From: an uncultured bacterium
GTDB lineage: Bacteria; Hydrogenedentota; Hydrogenedentia; Hydrogenedentales; Hydrogenedentaceae
Assembly: GCA_938014335.1 (NCBI GenBank)
Contig: CALLRP010000034.1
Coordinates: 1-47,585, forward strand
Direction: 5' to 3'
DNA: 47,585 nucleotides
This document shows, piece by piece, positions 15,543-24,605 of this stretch. The notes beneath the pieces were generated by a model. That model made no database searches. It had not been told where the DNA came from and worked only from the letters and a program-made list of their open reading frames with translations. The position numbers and the translations under genes are program-made. How positions within the stretch are numbered: position 1 is the first letter of the stretch; every line of letters starts with the position of its first letter.

Positions 15543-16361
15543 CTACGATATACTTTTTCGCATTTTGTCCTTCAAGAATTCAGCCAGGCGTTTGGGGAAA
15601 TCTGTATTTATTAAGTCTACGCCTACGTTATACAAGATTTCCCAGCATTCCTGAGTTTGAGGGGCACCCCAAAAACGGACTTTTCTTCCTTGTTGGTGTG
15701 CTCGTGAGACAATCTCTCTAAGTTTCACTAAATCCTGTTCTGGCATTTTACCTTTACCTGACCATGAAAAGATAGAGGACCATGAGTTGCTAATCCATGG
15801 GACGAGGTCTGTAGGGGGATTATTATCTAAATCTCCTAATCTACCATCAATGAAAACATAGCGTTGTTTCTCGTTTTTGATAGTCTCGCGTGGGACGTTT
15901 CCCGAAATAACCACAGTGACTGCTCCATTTACTTTTTTACCGTTTTCTATATAGGTCAGATAAGGTGTATAAGGTTTTAGTTGCTCTTTTAGTAGGGCAT
16001 AGGTACTCTCGGGTTCACTTTTTATATCAATTAACAGCCAGAATTCCGAAGGGACTGAAAAAACATTCCCGCTATTTTCCTTGATATATTTGAATAAAGG
16101 TTTTAAATAAAGGTTGATAAGGTTTTTATCTGGCTTACATTGATGTAAATCATGTGCAACTAATAAATCACCATTAACTATGTGTATATCTGCTTCAACA
16201 CTACAAAAACCATAACTTAACGCTTCTAATAGAGGTTGTTTACGGAGGTAATCGTTGTGAGAATGGGCATTTTTTAGAGGGATAATATGTGCGTCTGGGT
16301 GAATGTCTAAGGAAATGAGAACAAAAAGTATAGACAGATAAACAATTCGTTTGTAATACAT
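15543..16361 (-). CDS. Exported PI-PLC/GDPD-superfamily phosphodiesterase (AIM6-like)
   Basis: This 272-residue protein has a signal peptide (about residues 4-22, KRIVYLSILFVLISLDIHP) and the AIM6-like branch of the PI-PLC/glycerophosphodiester phosphodiesterase TIM barrel. The key motifs are KNAHSHNDYLRKQPLLEAL (catalytic His pair), CSVEADIHIVNGDLLVAHD (metal-binding Glu, Asp and the second His), FWLLIDIKSE, and the final GVDLINTDFPKRL. These hold the expected metal and acid-base residues, so an active phosphodiesterase or phospholipase-like enzyme is plausible. The natural substrate of the AIM6 group is not established. It is the middle gene of the 16842-14504 unit, with 16 bases to the upstream hotdog gene. 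Confidence 0.8.
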   Translation of the reverse strand: MYYKRIVYLSILFVLISLDIHPDAHIIPLKNAHSHNDYLRKQPLLEALSYGFCSVEADIHIVNGDLLVAHDLHQCKPDKNLINLYLKPLFKYIKENSGNVFSVPSEFWLLIDIKSEPESTYALLKEQLKPYTPYLTYIENGKKVNGAVTVVISGNVPRETIKNEKQRYVFIDGRLGDLDNNPPTDLVPWISNSWSSIFSWSGKGKMPEQDLVKLREIVSRAHQQGRKVRFWGAPQTQECWEILYNVGVDLINTDFPKRLAEFLKDKMRKSIS

Positions 16362-16377
16362 AGTATTTTGATTGTTA

Positions 16378-16842
16378 TTATGTTTTATTTGCTGAAGATG
16401 AAACAGAATACGGAGTTACAATAGTATTCGCAATTGCATGAATTTTGTCGCGATAATCTTTTGCTTTGCCGTTGAGTAGTAATAATTTTTTACTTTTTGC
16501 AGATAAGCACACTTCGAGAGTAAGTGCGGAAGAATTTATTGGAATAGGAGTAACTAAAGAAAAGTCAACTTGAATGGGTATACAGGGGCGGTTTGCAATG
16601 GAAAAAGAAAAACAGTAAAAGGCTTCATTAAAGGCAAAAGACAGATAACCTGGATGCAAAAAGCCCAAGCTGTCTTGAAATTTTGGATTGCATGGAAGTA
16701 TAAAAGAAATACTTTTTCCGACTTGTACCCCGCTAACGCTCATTTTCATTTCCGAGAAGGAAAGTGAGGGCCACTTTAATTGAATATCATCAAATTGATA
16801 TTGCTCAAGTGCTCGGAAAAATTGTTCACTTAAATTATCCAT
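16378..16842 (-). CDS. Hotdog-fold (thioesterase-like) protein
   Basis: The 154-residue protein matches the length and layout of PaaI/4HBT-type hotdog proteins. A central helix LGFLHPGYLSFAFNEAFYCF replaces the usual GxxHGG...DxA pattern. Strands with QVDFSLVTPIPINSSALTLE and KLLLLNGKAKDYRDKIHAIANT follow, the latter being the common ending in which a side product of acyl-CoA binding is formed. A histidine and an acidic residue are present at the active helix (H and E in LHPG...NEA), but the canonical HGG is not, so thioesterase activity is inferred. It is the first gene behind the promoter at 16891-16919. Confidence 0.6.
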   Translation of the reverse strand: MDNLSEQFFRALEQYQFDDIQLKWPSLSFSEMKMSVSGVQVGKSISFILPCNPKFQDSLGFLHPGYLSFAFNEAFYCFSFSIANRPCIPIQVDFSLVTPIPINSSALTLEVCLSAKSKKLLLLNGKAKDYRDKIHAIANTIVTPYSVSSSANKT

Positions 16843-16890
16843 ACCCCATATTCCAAAATTTAATATTTTTTTGGATTAATATGAGACAAT

Positions 16891-16919
16891 ATAATAAGAT
16901 ATTTTATCATATTTATCAA
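16891..16919 (-). promoter_or_regulatory. Strong sigma70-like promoter of the hotdog/AIM6/oxidoreductase unit
   Basis: On the minus strand TTGATA (16914-16919) and TATTAT (16891-16896) are separated by exactly 17 bases, about 50 bases before the ATG at 16842. The boxes differ from consensus at one position each (-10) or two (-35). Confidence 0.65.
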
Positions 16920-16923
16920 GCAT

Positions 16924-18150
16924 TTAAATATTATTTATATTAACCTGAGGTGCAATTAACTGTTCATATATAGGAAGAGGTCCTATTAAAGGACGTAAGT
17001 AATTAATATATTCACCAGTTACTCCATTTCCCATTTTATTGATAAAATCATCGTTCATATATTTCGTTTTATTAGCAATTTCTTCTAATGGCTTTAATTC
17101 ATAGCATACTGCATAATCTGCAATTCTCTGAATGGAAACGGAACCTGTTAAATTCTGTCCTACGGAGTATTGGACTGCTTTTTCACCTACTTCTCGGGCT
17201 TCTTTTTGGTCTATTTCACTAATACAACCCAAAAAACTTCTCTGTGGGTATCCCAGGGTGTCAGCACGGGCTCTTATTTTCTCTATTTTAAGTTCCTTAA
17301 ATCTTTCTTTAAGATAAACTACTAAATCGTCTCCTAATGCCCCTGTTCCGGATAATTGGACATGACCAAATGAATCTACTTCTCCTTTTGTAAATCTTTC
17401 TGCAATGGTTGTTCCACTTTCGTCATGAACACCTTCAGAAACTGCAATTAAACAACGACCTAAGCGATCATATACCTCTTTTACATCATTAAAGAATTGG
17501 TCAAGTTTTAGTGGTCTTTCAGGTAAATAAACTAAATGAGGCCCATCATCCGGATATTTTTTCCCGTAGGCAGATGCGGCTGTTAAAAATCCGGAGTGGC
17601 GTCCCATCACAACAACAATATGAATGCCTGGTAAAGCTTTATTATCTAAATTAATTCCCGCAAATGCTTGGGCGACATATTTTGCTGCGGAAGGGAAACC
17701 CGGACAGTGGTCATTTAGAACAAGATCATTATCAATTGTTTTTGGGACATGGACAAGCCTTAAATCATAATTCTCACTTTTTGCAGATTCTCCAATGATT
17801 CTGCATGTCTCGGAACTATCATTGCCACCTATGTAGCAAAAATAGCGAATGTTATATTTCTTGAAAACATTGAAAATTTTTTTGCAAAATTCTGCATCAG
17901 GTTTTTTTCGTGTTGATAATAAAGCAGATGATGGAGTTTGTGCGACTGCTTCTAATTGATAGGAGGATATTTCTGTCAGGTCTAATAACTTTTCATCAAC
18001 AATTCCCTGAACGCCATGTTTTGCACCAAAAATACGAGTAATCTGGGGATATTTTCTTGCTTCGGTAATAACACCTACTAAACTTTGATTAATTACTGCA
18101 GTGGGACCACCGCCTTGAGCTACCAGTAAATTACCTTTCAATGTTGACAT
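16924..18150 (-). CDS. pfp: Diphosphate-dependent 6-phosphofructokinase (PPi-PFK)
   Basis: The enzyme interconverts fructose-6-phosphate and fructose-1,6-bisphosphate with pyrophosphate as the phosphoryl donor, a reversible glycolytic step in the cytosol. The 408-residue sequence has the donor loop AQGGGPTAVINQSL (11-24) and GGND (108-111), where Asp replaces the Gly of ATP enzymes. PKTIDND (136-142) has Lys in place of Gly. These two differences are the recognised marks of PPi specificity. MGRHSGFLTAASA carries the substrate-binding Arg. Length fits the short bacterial PPi-PFK clade. TAGGAG lies ahead of the ATG. It appears to be a single gene. No ATP-type PFK is seen in the window. Confidence 0.92.
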   Translation of the reverse strand: MSTLKGNLLVAQGGGPTAVINQSLVGVITEARKYPQITRIFGAKHGVQGIVDEKLLDLTEISSYQLEAVAQTPSSALLSTRKKPDAEFCKKIFNVFKKYNIRYFCYIGGNDSSETCRIIGESAKSENYDLRLVHVPKTIDNDLVLNDHCPGFPSAAKYVAQAFAGINLDNKALPGIHIVVVMGRHSGFLTAASAYGKKYPDDGPHLVYLPERPLKLDQFFNDVKEVYDRLGRCLIAVSEGVHDESGTTIAERFTKGEVDSFGHVQLSGTGALGDDLVVYLKERFKELKIEKIRARADTLGYPQRSFLGCISEIDQKEAREVGEKAVQYSVGQNLTGSVSIQRIADYAVCYELKPLEEIANKTKYMNDDFINKMGNGVTGEYINYLRPLIGPLPIYEQLIAPQVNINNI

Positions 18151-18254
18151 GGAAATTCTCCTACTTACTTTAATATGGTTTATTTAGATTGTCTTTGATT
18201 GCTATAAAATAGGCTTATATTATGCCATGATTTGGGTTAAAAATACAAAGTGGA

Positions 18255-19508
18255 TTACGAATTGATTTTTTTGCTTAGAGCCATGAAGGATTCAAATTCT
18301 TTATGGAGTTCTCCCTCCAATTGTTCCAAAGCACGAATACCTATTGATAATGAATTTTTCTGCCTTTCCGTAATGATCCCTAATTGTTCTTGATATAATA
18401 AGTGCAATGTATTTTTTAATGTTGTGATATAAGTAAAGATTCTTGCCGTATGTTGTAAATATATATCGGACTGTAGGTCTTTTAGTAAGGCAATTTTATT
18501 ATTGATTTCTTCTTCCCGCCTGTGAAGGAGATGCGAGATTTCCTCTAATCTTTTATGTTCTCTTTTATCAATTAAAATTCCAAAGAAGTATTTTTTTTGA
18601 TTTTGAAAAAATACCTGAACCATAAAATCCACAGGGATTTCTTCTCCTGTGGAAGAGATAGCAAGAGCATCAATTTGGATAGTTCCCTGTGTTCTTAATG
18701 ATAAAAAATATTCGCCGAGGACTGTATCATCAAAGAATAAACTTCGAATACGATGTCCAATAAGTTCGGAGGAATCCATTTGAAAAAATTGTAAAGCATA
18801 AGTGTTTGTGTCTACTATAATCTCTTTTTCATCAAATATTATGATAGGAGTTTGGATACTATCCAAAATGGTTTTTATTATACCCTCTATATACAGGAGT
18901 TCTTGTTGTACATAGTAGGATTCTCTTCGTATATGGTTGATATAATTCAGTAAGAAGTAGCAGAAAAATCCCGCAATTATAATCATGAAAGTTTTCCAGA
19001 AAAGATAGTAAGAAGCAAATTCAATCCCTTCCCAAAGCCATATCCCGATAATTGTGAAATTTAAGAAGATTAAAGACAAAAGTGTTACAGTAAAGGGTCG
19101 TGGTTTTGTTTTCGTATAAATTAAATGGGCAAAAGTAAGTAAAGGATAGAAGAGTATCAATGGACTGTATTCTTTTTCAGTTACAACGACGGAAGTAGTA
19201 ATTGTGAAAAGATGAAGAAAAAAATTTATAGGATTAGAAAAGAGAGAATATTTTTTAAAATAGAAAACTATATGCGTAAAAACAATGTGGGAGATAATAC
19301 AAATCAAGAAAATAGGGAGAAAATATGCCTGTGAAAAAAAATTTAAAGTGTATCCTACAAGAACAATAATCAAAGTAAGATACCTAAGGAACAATGTTAA
19401 ACTCTCAATGGAAGTAATAATTCTTACATCGGGTTCGTTGGGTGTCTCATCCGAAACGGTTTCTTTTGTCCAGAATTTATATATCTTTTTGATTTTTGAT
19501 AGAAACAT
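18255..19508 (-). CDS. Membrane PAS protein with kinase-like dimerisation helix but no ATPase domain
   Basis: About six membrane segments occupy residues 35-190. A PAS domain follows (about 205-320: ILDSIQTPIIIFDEKEIIVD, GHRIRSLFFDD, ending YFFGILIDKREHKRLEE), then a coiled segment. Last is a helical hairpin (345-412) shaped like a HisKA domain: LQSDIYLQHTARIFTYITTL with H353 at the phosphoacceptor position, then ITERQKNSLSIGIRALEQLE. In kinases an ATPase domain of ~110 residues would come next, but the frame stops at 417. No N, G1 or F box is found, and the sequence after the stop gives none either. It may be a truncated or dead sensor kinase, or a PAS protein that works through another kinase. 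No response regulator is adjacent. Confidence 0.65.
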   Translation of the reverse strand: MFLSKIKKIYKFWTKETVSDETPNEPDVRIITSIESLTLFLRYLTLIIVLVGYTLNFFSQAYFLPIFLICIISHIVFTHIVFYFKKYSLFSNPINFFLHLFTITTSVVVTEKEYSPLILFYPLLTFAHLIYTKTKPRPFTVTLLSLIFLNFTIIGIWLWEGIEFASYYLFWKTFMIIIAGFFCYFLLNYINHIRRESYYVQQELLYIEGIIKTILDSIQTPIIIFDEKEIIVDTNTYALQFFQMDSSELIGHRIRSLFFDDTVLGEYFLSLRTQGTIQIDALAISSTGEEIPVDFMVQVFFQNQKKYFFGILIDKREHKRLEEISHLLHRREEEINNKIALLKDLQSDIYLQHTARIFTYITTLKNTLHLLYQEQLGIITERQKNSLSIGIRALEQLEGELHKEFESFMALSKKINS

Positions 19509-19628
19509 TGTAATTTGTAGTTTTGATTATTAGAAATAGTTATTCTACATCTTATTGGAATATTATATTCTCTTATATGACATATTAATAAATCAAAGGT
19601 AATAATTTATTAACAGAAGTAAATAATA

Positions 19629-19649
19629 TATAATAAACCATGTATACAT
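19629..19649 (+). promoter_or_regulatory. Possible promoter and palindromic operator of the alpha-galactosidase locus
   Basis: A TATAAT box (19629-19634) has TTTATT 17 bases upstream (19606-19611), a weak -35 match. A perfect 10-base palindrome, ATGTATACAT (19640-19649), covers the expected start of transcription, which is a typical operator position for a sugar-responsive repressor. No regulator gene is adjacent. Confidence 0.35.
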
Positions 19650-19692
19650 TAATTGCGTGGAAAAATAATTTCTTTTCAGAAGGAGAATAATC

Positions 19693-21129
19693 ATGGCTAA
19701 AATCGCAATGATAGGGGCTGGAAGTATTGTTTTTTGCAAAACTTTGTTTATGGATATTGTTTCTGTGCCTGCTTTTCAGGATGCGGAATTCTGGTTTATG
19801 AGCCCTACACGAAAAAAGTTAGAGAGAATGAAATCTTTTGCAGACCGTGTAGCCAAAGATAATGGGTTAAAAGTAAAGAACTATATTACGCAGGATCGTA
19901 GGGAGGCTTTAAATCAAGCGGATTATGTTATTGCCATGCTTCAAATAGGGGGAGTAAATGCGTTCAAATATGACTATGAAATTCCATTAAAATATGGTGT
20001 TGACCAATGCATAGGTGATACGATGGGACCCGGGGGAATTTTCAGAGCGTTACGGACTATTCCAGTTATGATGGACCTTGCACGGGATATGCAAGAGCTT
20101 TGTCCCAATGCCTACCTATTGAACTATGTTAACCCTATGGCAATGGTATGCTGGGCATTGGGGAAAGTTCCAGAGTTAAAATTTGTGGGACTCTGCCACG
20201 GTGTGCAAACAACCCTCGACCTTATTTCAGGATATGTAGAGGTCCCTAAAGATGAGATTGATTATTTAGTAGCAGGCATTAATCATATGGCTTGGTTTCT
20301 CCGCATTGAAAATAAAGGGAAGGATTTGTATCCCCTTTTCAAACTTCGTTGTGAACAACCAGAATATTATGTTAATGAAAAAGTTCGCATCGAGGTAATG
20401 AGACATTTCGGTTATTTCATGACGGAAAGTACGGGACATTTATCTGAATATATTCCCTGGTTTCGTAGTCATGAACGAACATTAAAAACCTACTGTGATG
20501 AGCCTTCATTTGGTGGGGAATCAGGTGCCTATTATAAATGGTGTAGATTGATAGCTGACCGATTAGAAAACGAGGATTTATTAGAAAATGAGACCACTCA
20601 AATAACTCATAGAAGTGTGGAATATTGCTCCTACATATTGGAAGCGTTACAAACGGGAAAAACTTTTAAGTTCCAGGGGAATGTTCGTAACGACCATTAT
20701 ATTACTAATTTACCCGATGGTTGTTGTGTTGAGATACCTGTTTTTGCAGATAAAATAGGGCTTCATCCAACCCATATTGGGACATTACCCCCTCAATGTG
20801 CTGGTTTGAATCTTACTAACATCAATGTCCAGGGGTTAGCCGTTGAAGCAGCGATTCAAGGAGACCCAGAATTAGTTGTTTCTGCATGTGCATTAGACCC
20901 GTTGACATCTGCATGTTTATCATTGAAAGAGGTTCGCGATTTAGTTGCGGAAATGTTAGAGGCAGAGCAATCATGGCTCCCGCAGTTTGTGGGCAAATCA
21001 ATAAGACCTACCCCGATGATTACTATTCCCAAAGACCTACAAAGAGCAAAAGTGCCTTTAGACCCGGCTTTAGCTGTAGTTCATCGTTTTGGTGAATTGG
21101 CAGAAAAAGCAAACAAAACTACTTCCTGA
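19693..21129 (+). CDS. melA: GH4 family alpha-galactosidase (MelA-like)
   Basis: GH4 enzymes hydrolyse glycosides by an NAD+- and Mn2+-dependent redox route in the cytosol. The Rossmann start AKIAMIGAGSIVFCK binds NAD. The block QCIGDTMGPGGIFRALRTIP (105-124), LNYVNPMAM (143-151), GLCHGVQTT (166-174, C168) and AGINHMAW (194-201, H198) follow. C168 and H198 are the Mn2+ ligands in the family, and the CHxVQ form is typical of the alpha-galactosidase branch. The later segment NVRNDHYITNLPDGCCVEI also matches MelA of E. coli closely. At 478 residues it is normal length (E. coli MelA is 451). An AGAAGGAG ribosome site precedes the ATG. It starts a run of four co-directional genes to 25766. Confidence 0.9.
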   Translation: MAKIAMIGAGSIVFCKTLFMDIVSVPAFQDAEFWFMSPTRKKLERMKSFADRVAKDNGLKVKNYITQDRREALNQADYVIAMLQIGGVNAFKYDYEIPLKYGVDQCIGDTMGPGGIFRALRTIPVMMDLARDMQELCPNAYLLNYVNPMAMVCWALGKVPELKFVGLCHGVQTTLDLISGYVEVPKDEIDYLVAGINHMAWFLRIENKGKDLYPLFKLRCEQPEYYVNEKVRIEVMRHFGYFMTESTGHLSEYIPWFRSHERTLKTYCDEPSFGGESGAYYKWCRLIADRLENEDLLENETTQITHRSVEYCSYILEALQTGKTFKFQGNVRNDHYITNLPDGCCVEIPVFADKIGLHPTHIGTLPPQCAGLNLTNINVQGLAVEAAIQGDPELVVSACALDPLTSACLSLKEVRDLVAEMLEAEQSWLPQFVGKSIRPTPMITIPKDLQRAKVPLDPALAVVHRFGELAEKANKTTS

Positions 21130-21158
21130 GATATAGATAAGATAGGAGATGATTTATT

Positions 21159-22460
21159 ATGTCAAAAAACAAGATGAATGAGGCAGTCAATAGAAGGAAA
21201 TTCCTCAAAAAGATAACAGGACTTGCTCTATTAGGAAGTTTTACATACTTCTCAAAGGCATTTGCGGGACATAGAGGTCTATCCGATGTTGTGCGTGTTG
21301 CGGTTATTGGAAATGGGGGGATGGGGACACGACATATTGAAGCGCTATCTGTAAACCCTAATTGTCAGATAGTAGCCTTGTGTGATGTTGCAAAAAGCCG
21401 ATATTATAGTGCGATTGAAACAGTAGAAAAATTAAGTGGGAAAAAGCCAGAAGGTTTTCAAGATTTTCGTTACTTATTAGACCGAGATGATATAGATGCG
21501 GTATTTGTTGCTACCCCTGACCACTGGCATGCATTGTTGACTATCATGTTTTGTAGAGCGGGTAAGGATGTTTATGTAGAAAAACCCGTATGTACAACAG
21601 TTCAAGAAGGACGAGCGATGGTAGATACCGCACATCGATATGGACGCATTGTTCAGGCAGGGACACAGCAACGCTCGATGCCTGTGTTCCAGCGAGCTAT
21701 GCATATAGTCCATTCGGGCGGTTTAGGGACAATCACTTCAGCCCGTGCATGGGTCGGTGTGAATGGATGGATAGCGGGAGAAAAGATTGAACCTATCCCA
21801 CGAGGATTGGATTGGGATTTGTGGTTAGGTCCCGCTCCGTATGTCCCGTTCTCAAGGGAACGATTTGGCAGTTTTATGGGTTTTTTCGATTATGCGAGAG
21901 GAGGAGAACTTACTAATTGGGGGATACATTTGATAGATATCGTGCAATGGGGGATACAACAATCGGCACCACTGACTATTCAATCGGGTGGAGGTAGTTA
22001 TCGGGAAGGAGCAGGTGCCGATAACTATGAAACGATAGAGTCTGTGATGGAATTCCCGGGCTGTCTTGTTACATGGGAACAAAGACATGCAAATGTGCAT
22101 GGAAATAAAGGTTATGGAATTGCTTTTTACGGAACAAAAGGGGCTTTGTTTGTAGATAGGAATTCTTTTGTAATTAGATACAGTGATGGTTCTTCTCCAC
22201 CTGAATTTATCGGAGAACCTGAACGCAGTTGGGCTAATACAGACCATCATAATAACTTCTTTGATTGTGTCCGTACCCGTTGTAAACCTCATGCAGATAT
22301 AGAGCAAGGGTTTCGTTCTACCACAACAGTACTTATCGCAGGAATTGCTTTACGATGTGGTAGAAAACTGGTTTGGGATGCTGAAAAGGAAAAGTTTGTC
22401 AATGACAATGAGGCTAACCGCTATCTTGTTAGAACTTATCGCCCACCCTGGCATTTATAA
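21159..22460 (+). CDS. Tat-exported Gfo/Idh/MocA family oxidoreductase
   Basis: The 433-residue protein begins with a twin-arginine signal (NRRKFLKKITGLALLG, then a hydrophobic stretch ending SKAFAG), so it should be exported folded with its cofactor. After that come the NAD(P)-binding fold (RVAVIGNGGMGTRHIEAL), the VFVATPDHWHALLTIMFCRA segment (given as ATPDHWHALL), and DVYVEKPVC with the standard Glu-Lys-Pro catalytic Lys. The C-terminal beta domain has GGELTNWGIHLIDIVQWG and SWANTDHHNNFFDCVRT. Such Tat-exported Gfo/Idh proteins are common in Planctomycetes and related groups and are linked to sugar oxidation or oxidative glycoside cleavage. It lies 29 bases after the GH4 gene, so a role in the same glycoside pathway is likely but the substrate is not known. 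Confidence 0.88.
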   Translation: MSKNKMNEAVNRRKFLKKITGLALLGSFTYFSKAFAGHRGLSDVVRVAVIGNGGMGTRHIEALSVNPNCQIVALCDVAKSRYYSAIETVEKLSGKKPEGFQDFRYLLDRDDIDAVFVATPDHWHALLTIMFCRAGKDVYVEKPVCTTVQEGRAMVDTAHRYGRIVQAGTQQRSMPVFQRAMHIVHSGGLGTITSARAWVGVNGWIAGEKIEPIPRGLDWDLWLGPAPYVPFSRERFGSFMGFFDYARGGELTNWGIHLIDIVQWGIQQSAPLTIQSGGGSYREGAGADNYETIESVMEFPGCLVTWEQRHANVHGNKGYGIAFYGTKGALFVDRNSFVIRYSDGSSPPEFIGEPERSWANTDHHNNFFDCVRTRCKPHADIEQGFRSTTTVLIAGIALRCGRKLVWDAEKEKFVNDNEANRYLVRTYRPPWHL

Positions 22461-22485
22461 ATAAAAAAAGGAAGGAACAAAAATT

Positions 22486-24594
22486 ATGCTAATCCCTTTA
22501 TTAACTATTTCCCTCATGATTTCAGTTATTCAGGCTCCATCTGATTTTGATAGGACATTATCCATAGAGCAGTTAATAGGAAAACTAAATTCGGATAGTT
22601 TCCAGGAACATACCATAGCAAGACAATTATTACCCTTCAAAAATCCTATGGAAGTTTTACCTAAAATTGTCCCTGCGTTAGGCTCTGATAATCATGATAT
22701 AAATGGAACCGCAAAAAATATCTTGTTGGATATTACAAACCAAATGACGAAAGCAGAGCAAGAAGAAAAATCCCAATACATAGATGTTTTACTAAAATAC
22801 TTTGCAGATACTTCTTTGAAGGATATAGCACGAGAACATATCTTAAAAGCTCTGTCTCTAATTGTAGATGAAGAAACAAATCCTGAAATTCTTCAAAAAC
22901 ATTTATTAGATCCATTCTGGAGAGAAAAAGTAAGAATCGCACTTGTTGAAAATGGAACTGTTTTCTCAGCAAAAATCTTGTGTGATTCTCTAACGCTTCT
23001 TCCCGATGAAGAAAAAACAACCATACTTTTAGGACTATTCCAAATGGAACAAGTACCGTGTATAGATGAAGTCGAAAAACTGTTGGATAGTTCTTTTATT
23101 CCTGTGAAAGTTGCTTCTGCGAGAGTAATTGCGAATACAGGGTCTGTGATTTATGCTCCGAAGTTATTCGATATTTGTAAATCTACTCCCGAAACAGAGC
23201 CTTTGTATCAGGATTTATGGGACGCATATATCCGTCTGGCAGAAAAATCGGCTTTGAGAGGTGGAAATTGGGATTATGTTATGTCAATGTATCGGAATAT
23301 TATTGAAAATTGCCCAATACATGAGATAGTAGAATCTGGAATTATCGGATTAGGACGATATGGAGATAAATCAGTTATTCCTGATTTAGAAGCCATCCTT
23401 CTCAATTCTGAAAAAGAAAAATTTTATCTGTCCGCTTTTCAAGCAATAAAAATGTTGAATATTCCCTCTACAACACAACCTATATTAGAACTTTGCTCTA
23501 AACTCACGAAAGAAAAACAATTGTATTTAATACCTTCTCTTATCCAGTGCAACCATGAAAAAGGGAGAGAAATAGTAAATAACCTGTTGAAGGAAACAGG
23601 GACCGATGGTAAAAAGATGTTCTTGAATGCTTACTACGAAAATTCTTCATTGCTGTATGTGGAATATATTCCTTCTATAATGGGCTCTCTCGAAGAAGCA
23701 GAAAAACAGAAATTGGTAGAGTGTCTATGGCGAATGATAGCCAACTATCATGAGATAGAAGAAACAGAAAAGAACCTTATGGGAAAGGCATATTTGTATC
23801 TATTCAAGTTATGTCCTCCCGAAGAACGAGAAATTGTGTTAGAGGGGATAAAGAAATTCCCTGTCCCTGAGACCGTAGAAGTGTTACTCCCTGAATTCGG
23901 AAAAGATGACTCCAAAAACTTACCATTCCCATTACTTTTTGAAGTTTATAACACGCTCCCTGTTGAAAATAAGGAAAAACGAGAGCAAATTTGGAGAATA
24001 TTGCAAGAACAATTGGCATCCACTCCTTTAGAAAAAATCATTGGTGGGATAGTTAACTCCAAAGATCTACCTAAATTCTATGAATTAGCAGGATTTGTCC
24101 AACAATGGAATTTGTTGGGGCCGTTTCCTTGGAATATTCAAGAGCCCTTTGCTGAAAATTATGGGTTCCCTCAGGCTGTTTCCACCGATATTCCTTACAG
24201 GTATAAAGAAAAGGAATATGCATGGGAAAGAGATGTCGTTTTAGAAAGTTGGGGTTATGTCGGACTTATGGGATTATGTCCCCGATATTCAACAAATTGT
24301 GAAAATGTATGTGCTTTTGCATACACAAAAATTGAAGTTCCAGAGGATATATCTGCGGTTGCCTGTGTCGGCTCTGATGATGGTTTTCGTTTATGGGTTA
24401 ATCAAGAAGAAATAATCCAAAAACATGTTGACCGTGGCATGCGAGTAGATGATGACAGGGTAGAAGTGTATTTGAAGAAAGGTGTAAATGAAATTTTACT
24501 ACAAATAACACAAATAAAAGGCGGGTGGAATTTCTGTTTCAGATTGATAGACACTTCAGGGAAACCGCTTGTTTTTGATATAAAACCTTTATAG
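22486..24594 (+). CDS. Secreted HEAT-repeat protein with C-terminal beta-sandwich-like domain
   Basis: I do not know a function for this 702-residue protein. It begins with a signal-type segment (MLIPLLTISLMISVIQA). From about residue 25 to 520 it is helix-rich, with repeats resembling HEAT/ARM units (for example EIVESGIIGLGRYGDKSVIP, PLLFEVYNTLPVENKEKREQ). The last ~170 residues form a different domain with the WNLLGPFPWN turn, a CVGSDDGFRLWVNQEEI segment and VYLKKGVNEILLQITQIKGG. This pattern is common in secreted planctomycete-like proteins and resembles a carbohydrate-binding or PA14-type domain. The ATG has AGGAAGG upstream and lies 25 bases after the oxidoreductase gene. Secretion and context suggest extracellular glycan handling. 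Confidence 0.65.
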   Translation: MLIPLLTISLMISVIQAPSDFDRTLSIEQLIGKLNSDSFQEHTIARQLLPFKNPMEVLPKIVPALGSDNHDINGTAKNILLDITNQMTKAEQEEKSQYIDVLLKYFADTSLKDIAREHILKALSLIVDEETNPEILQKHLLDPFWREKVRIALVENGTVFSAKILCDSLTLLPDEEKTTILLGLFQMEQVPCIDEVEKLLDSSFIPVKVASARVIANTGSVIYAPKLFDICKSTPETEPLYQDLWDAYIRLAEKSALRGGNWDYVMSMYRNIIENCPIHEIVESGIIGLGRYGDKSVIPDLEAILLNSEKEKFYLSAFQAIKMLNIPSTTQPILELCSKLTKEKQLYLIPSLIQCNHEKGREIVNNLLKETGTDGKKMFLNAYYENSSLLYVEYIPSIMGSLEEAEKQKLVECLWRMIANYHEIEETEKNLMGKAYLYLFKLCPPEEREIVLEGIKKFPVPETVEVLLPEFGKDDSKNLPFPLLFEVYNTLPVENKEKREQIWRILQEQLASTPLEKIIGGIVNSKDLPKFYELAGFVQQWNLLGPFPWNIQEPFAENYGFPQAVSTDIPYRYKEKEYAWERDVVLESWGYVGLMGLCPRYSTNCENVCAFAYTKIEVPEDISAVACVGSDDGFRLWVNQEEIIQKHVDRGMRVDDDRVEVYLKKGVNEILLQITQIKGGWNFCFRLIDTSGKPLVFDIKPL

Positions 24595-24605
24595 GAGAAA
24601 AGAAA

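Noticed and set aside
16852..16875. TCCAAAA/TTTTGGA inverted repeat as a terminator of the PPi-PFK transcript
   Set aside because: It lies beyond the stop but has a weak all-AT/GG stem, no following T-run, and falls inside the leader of the next gene.
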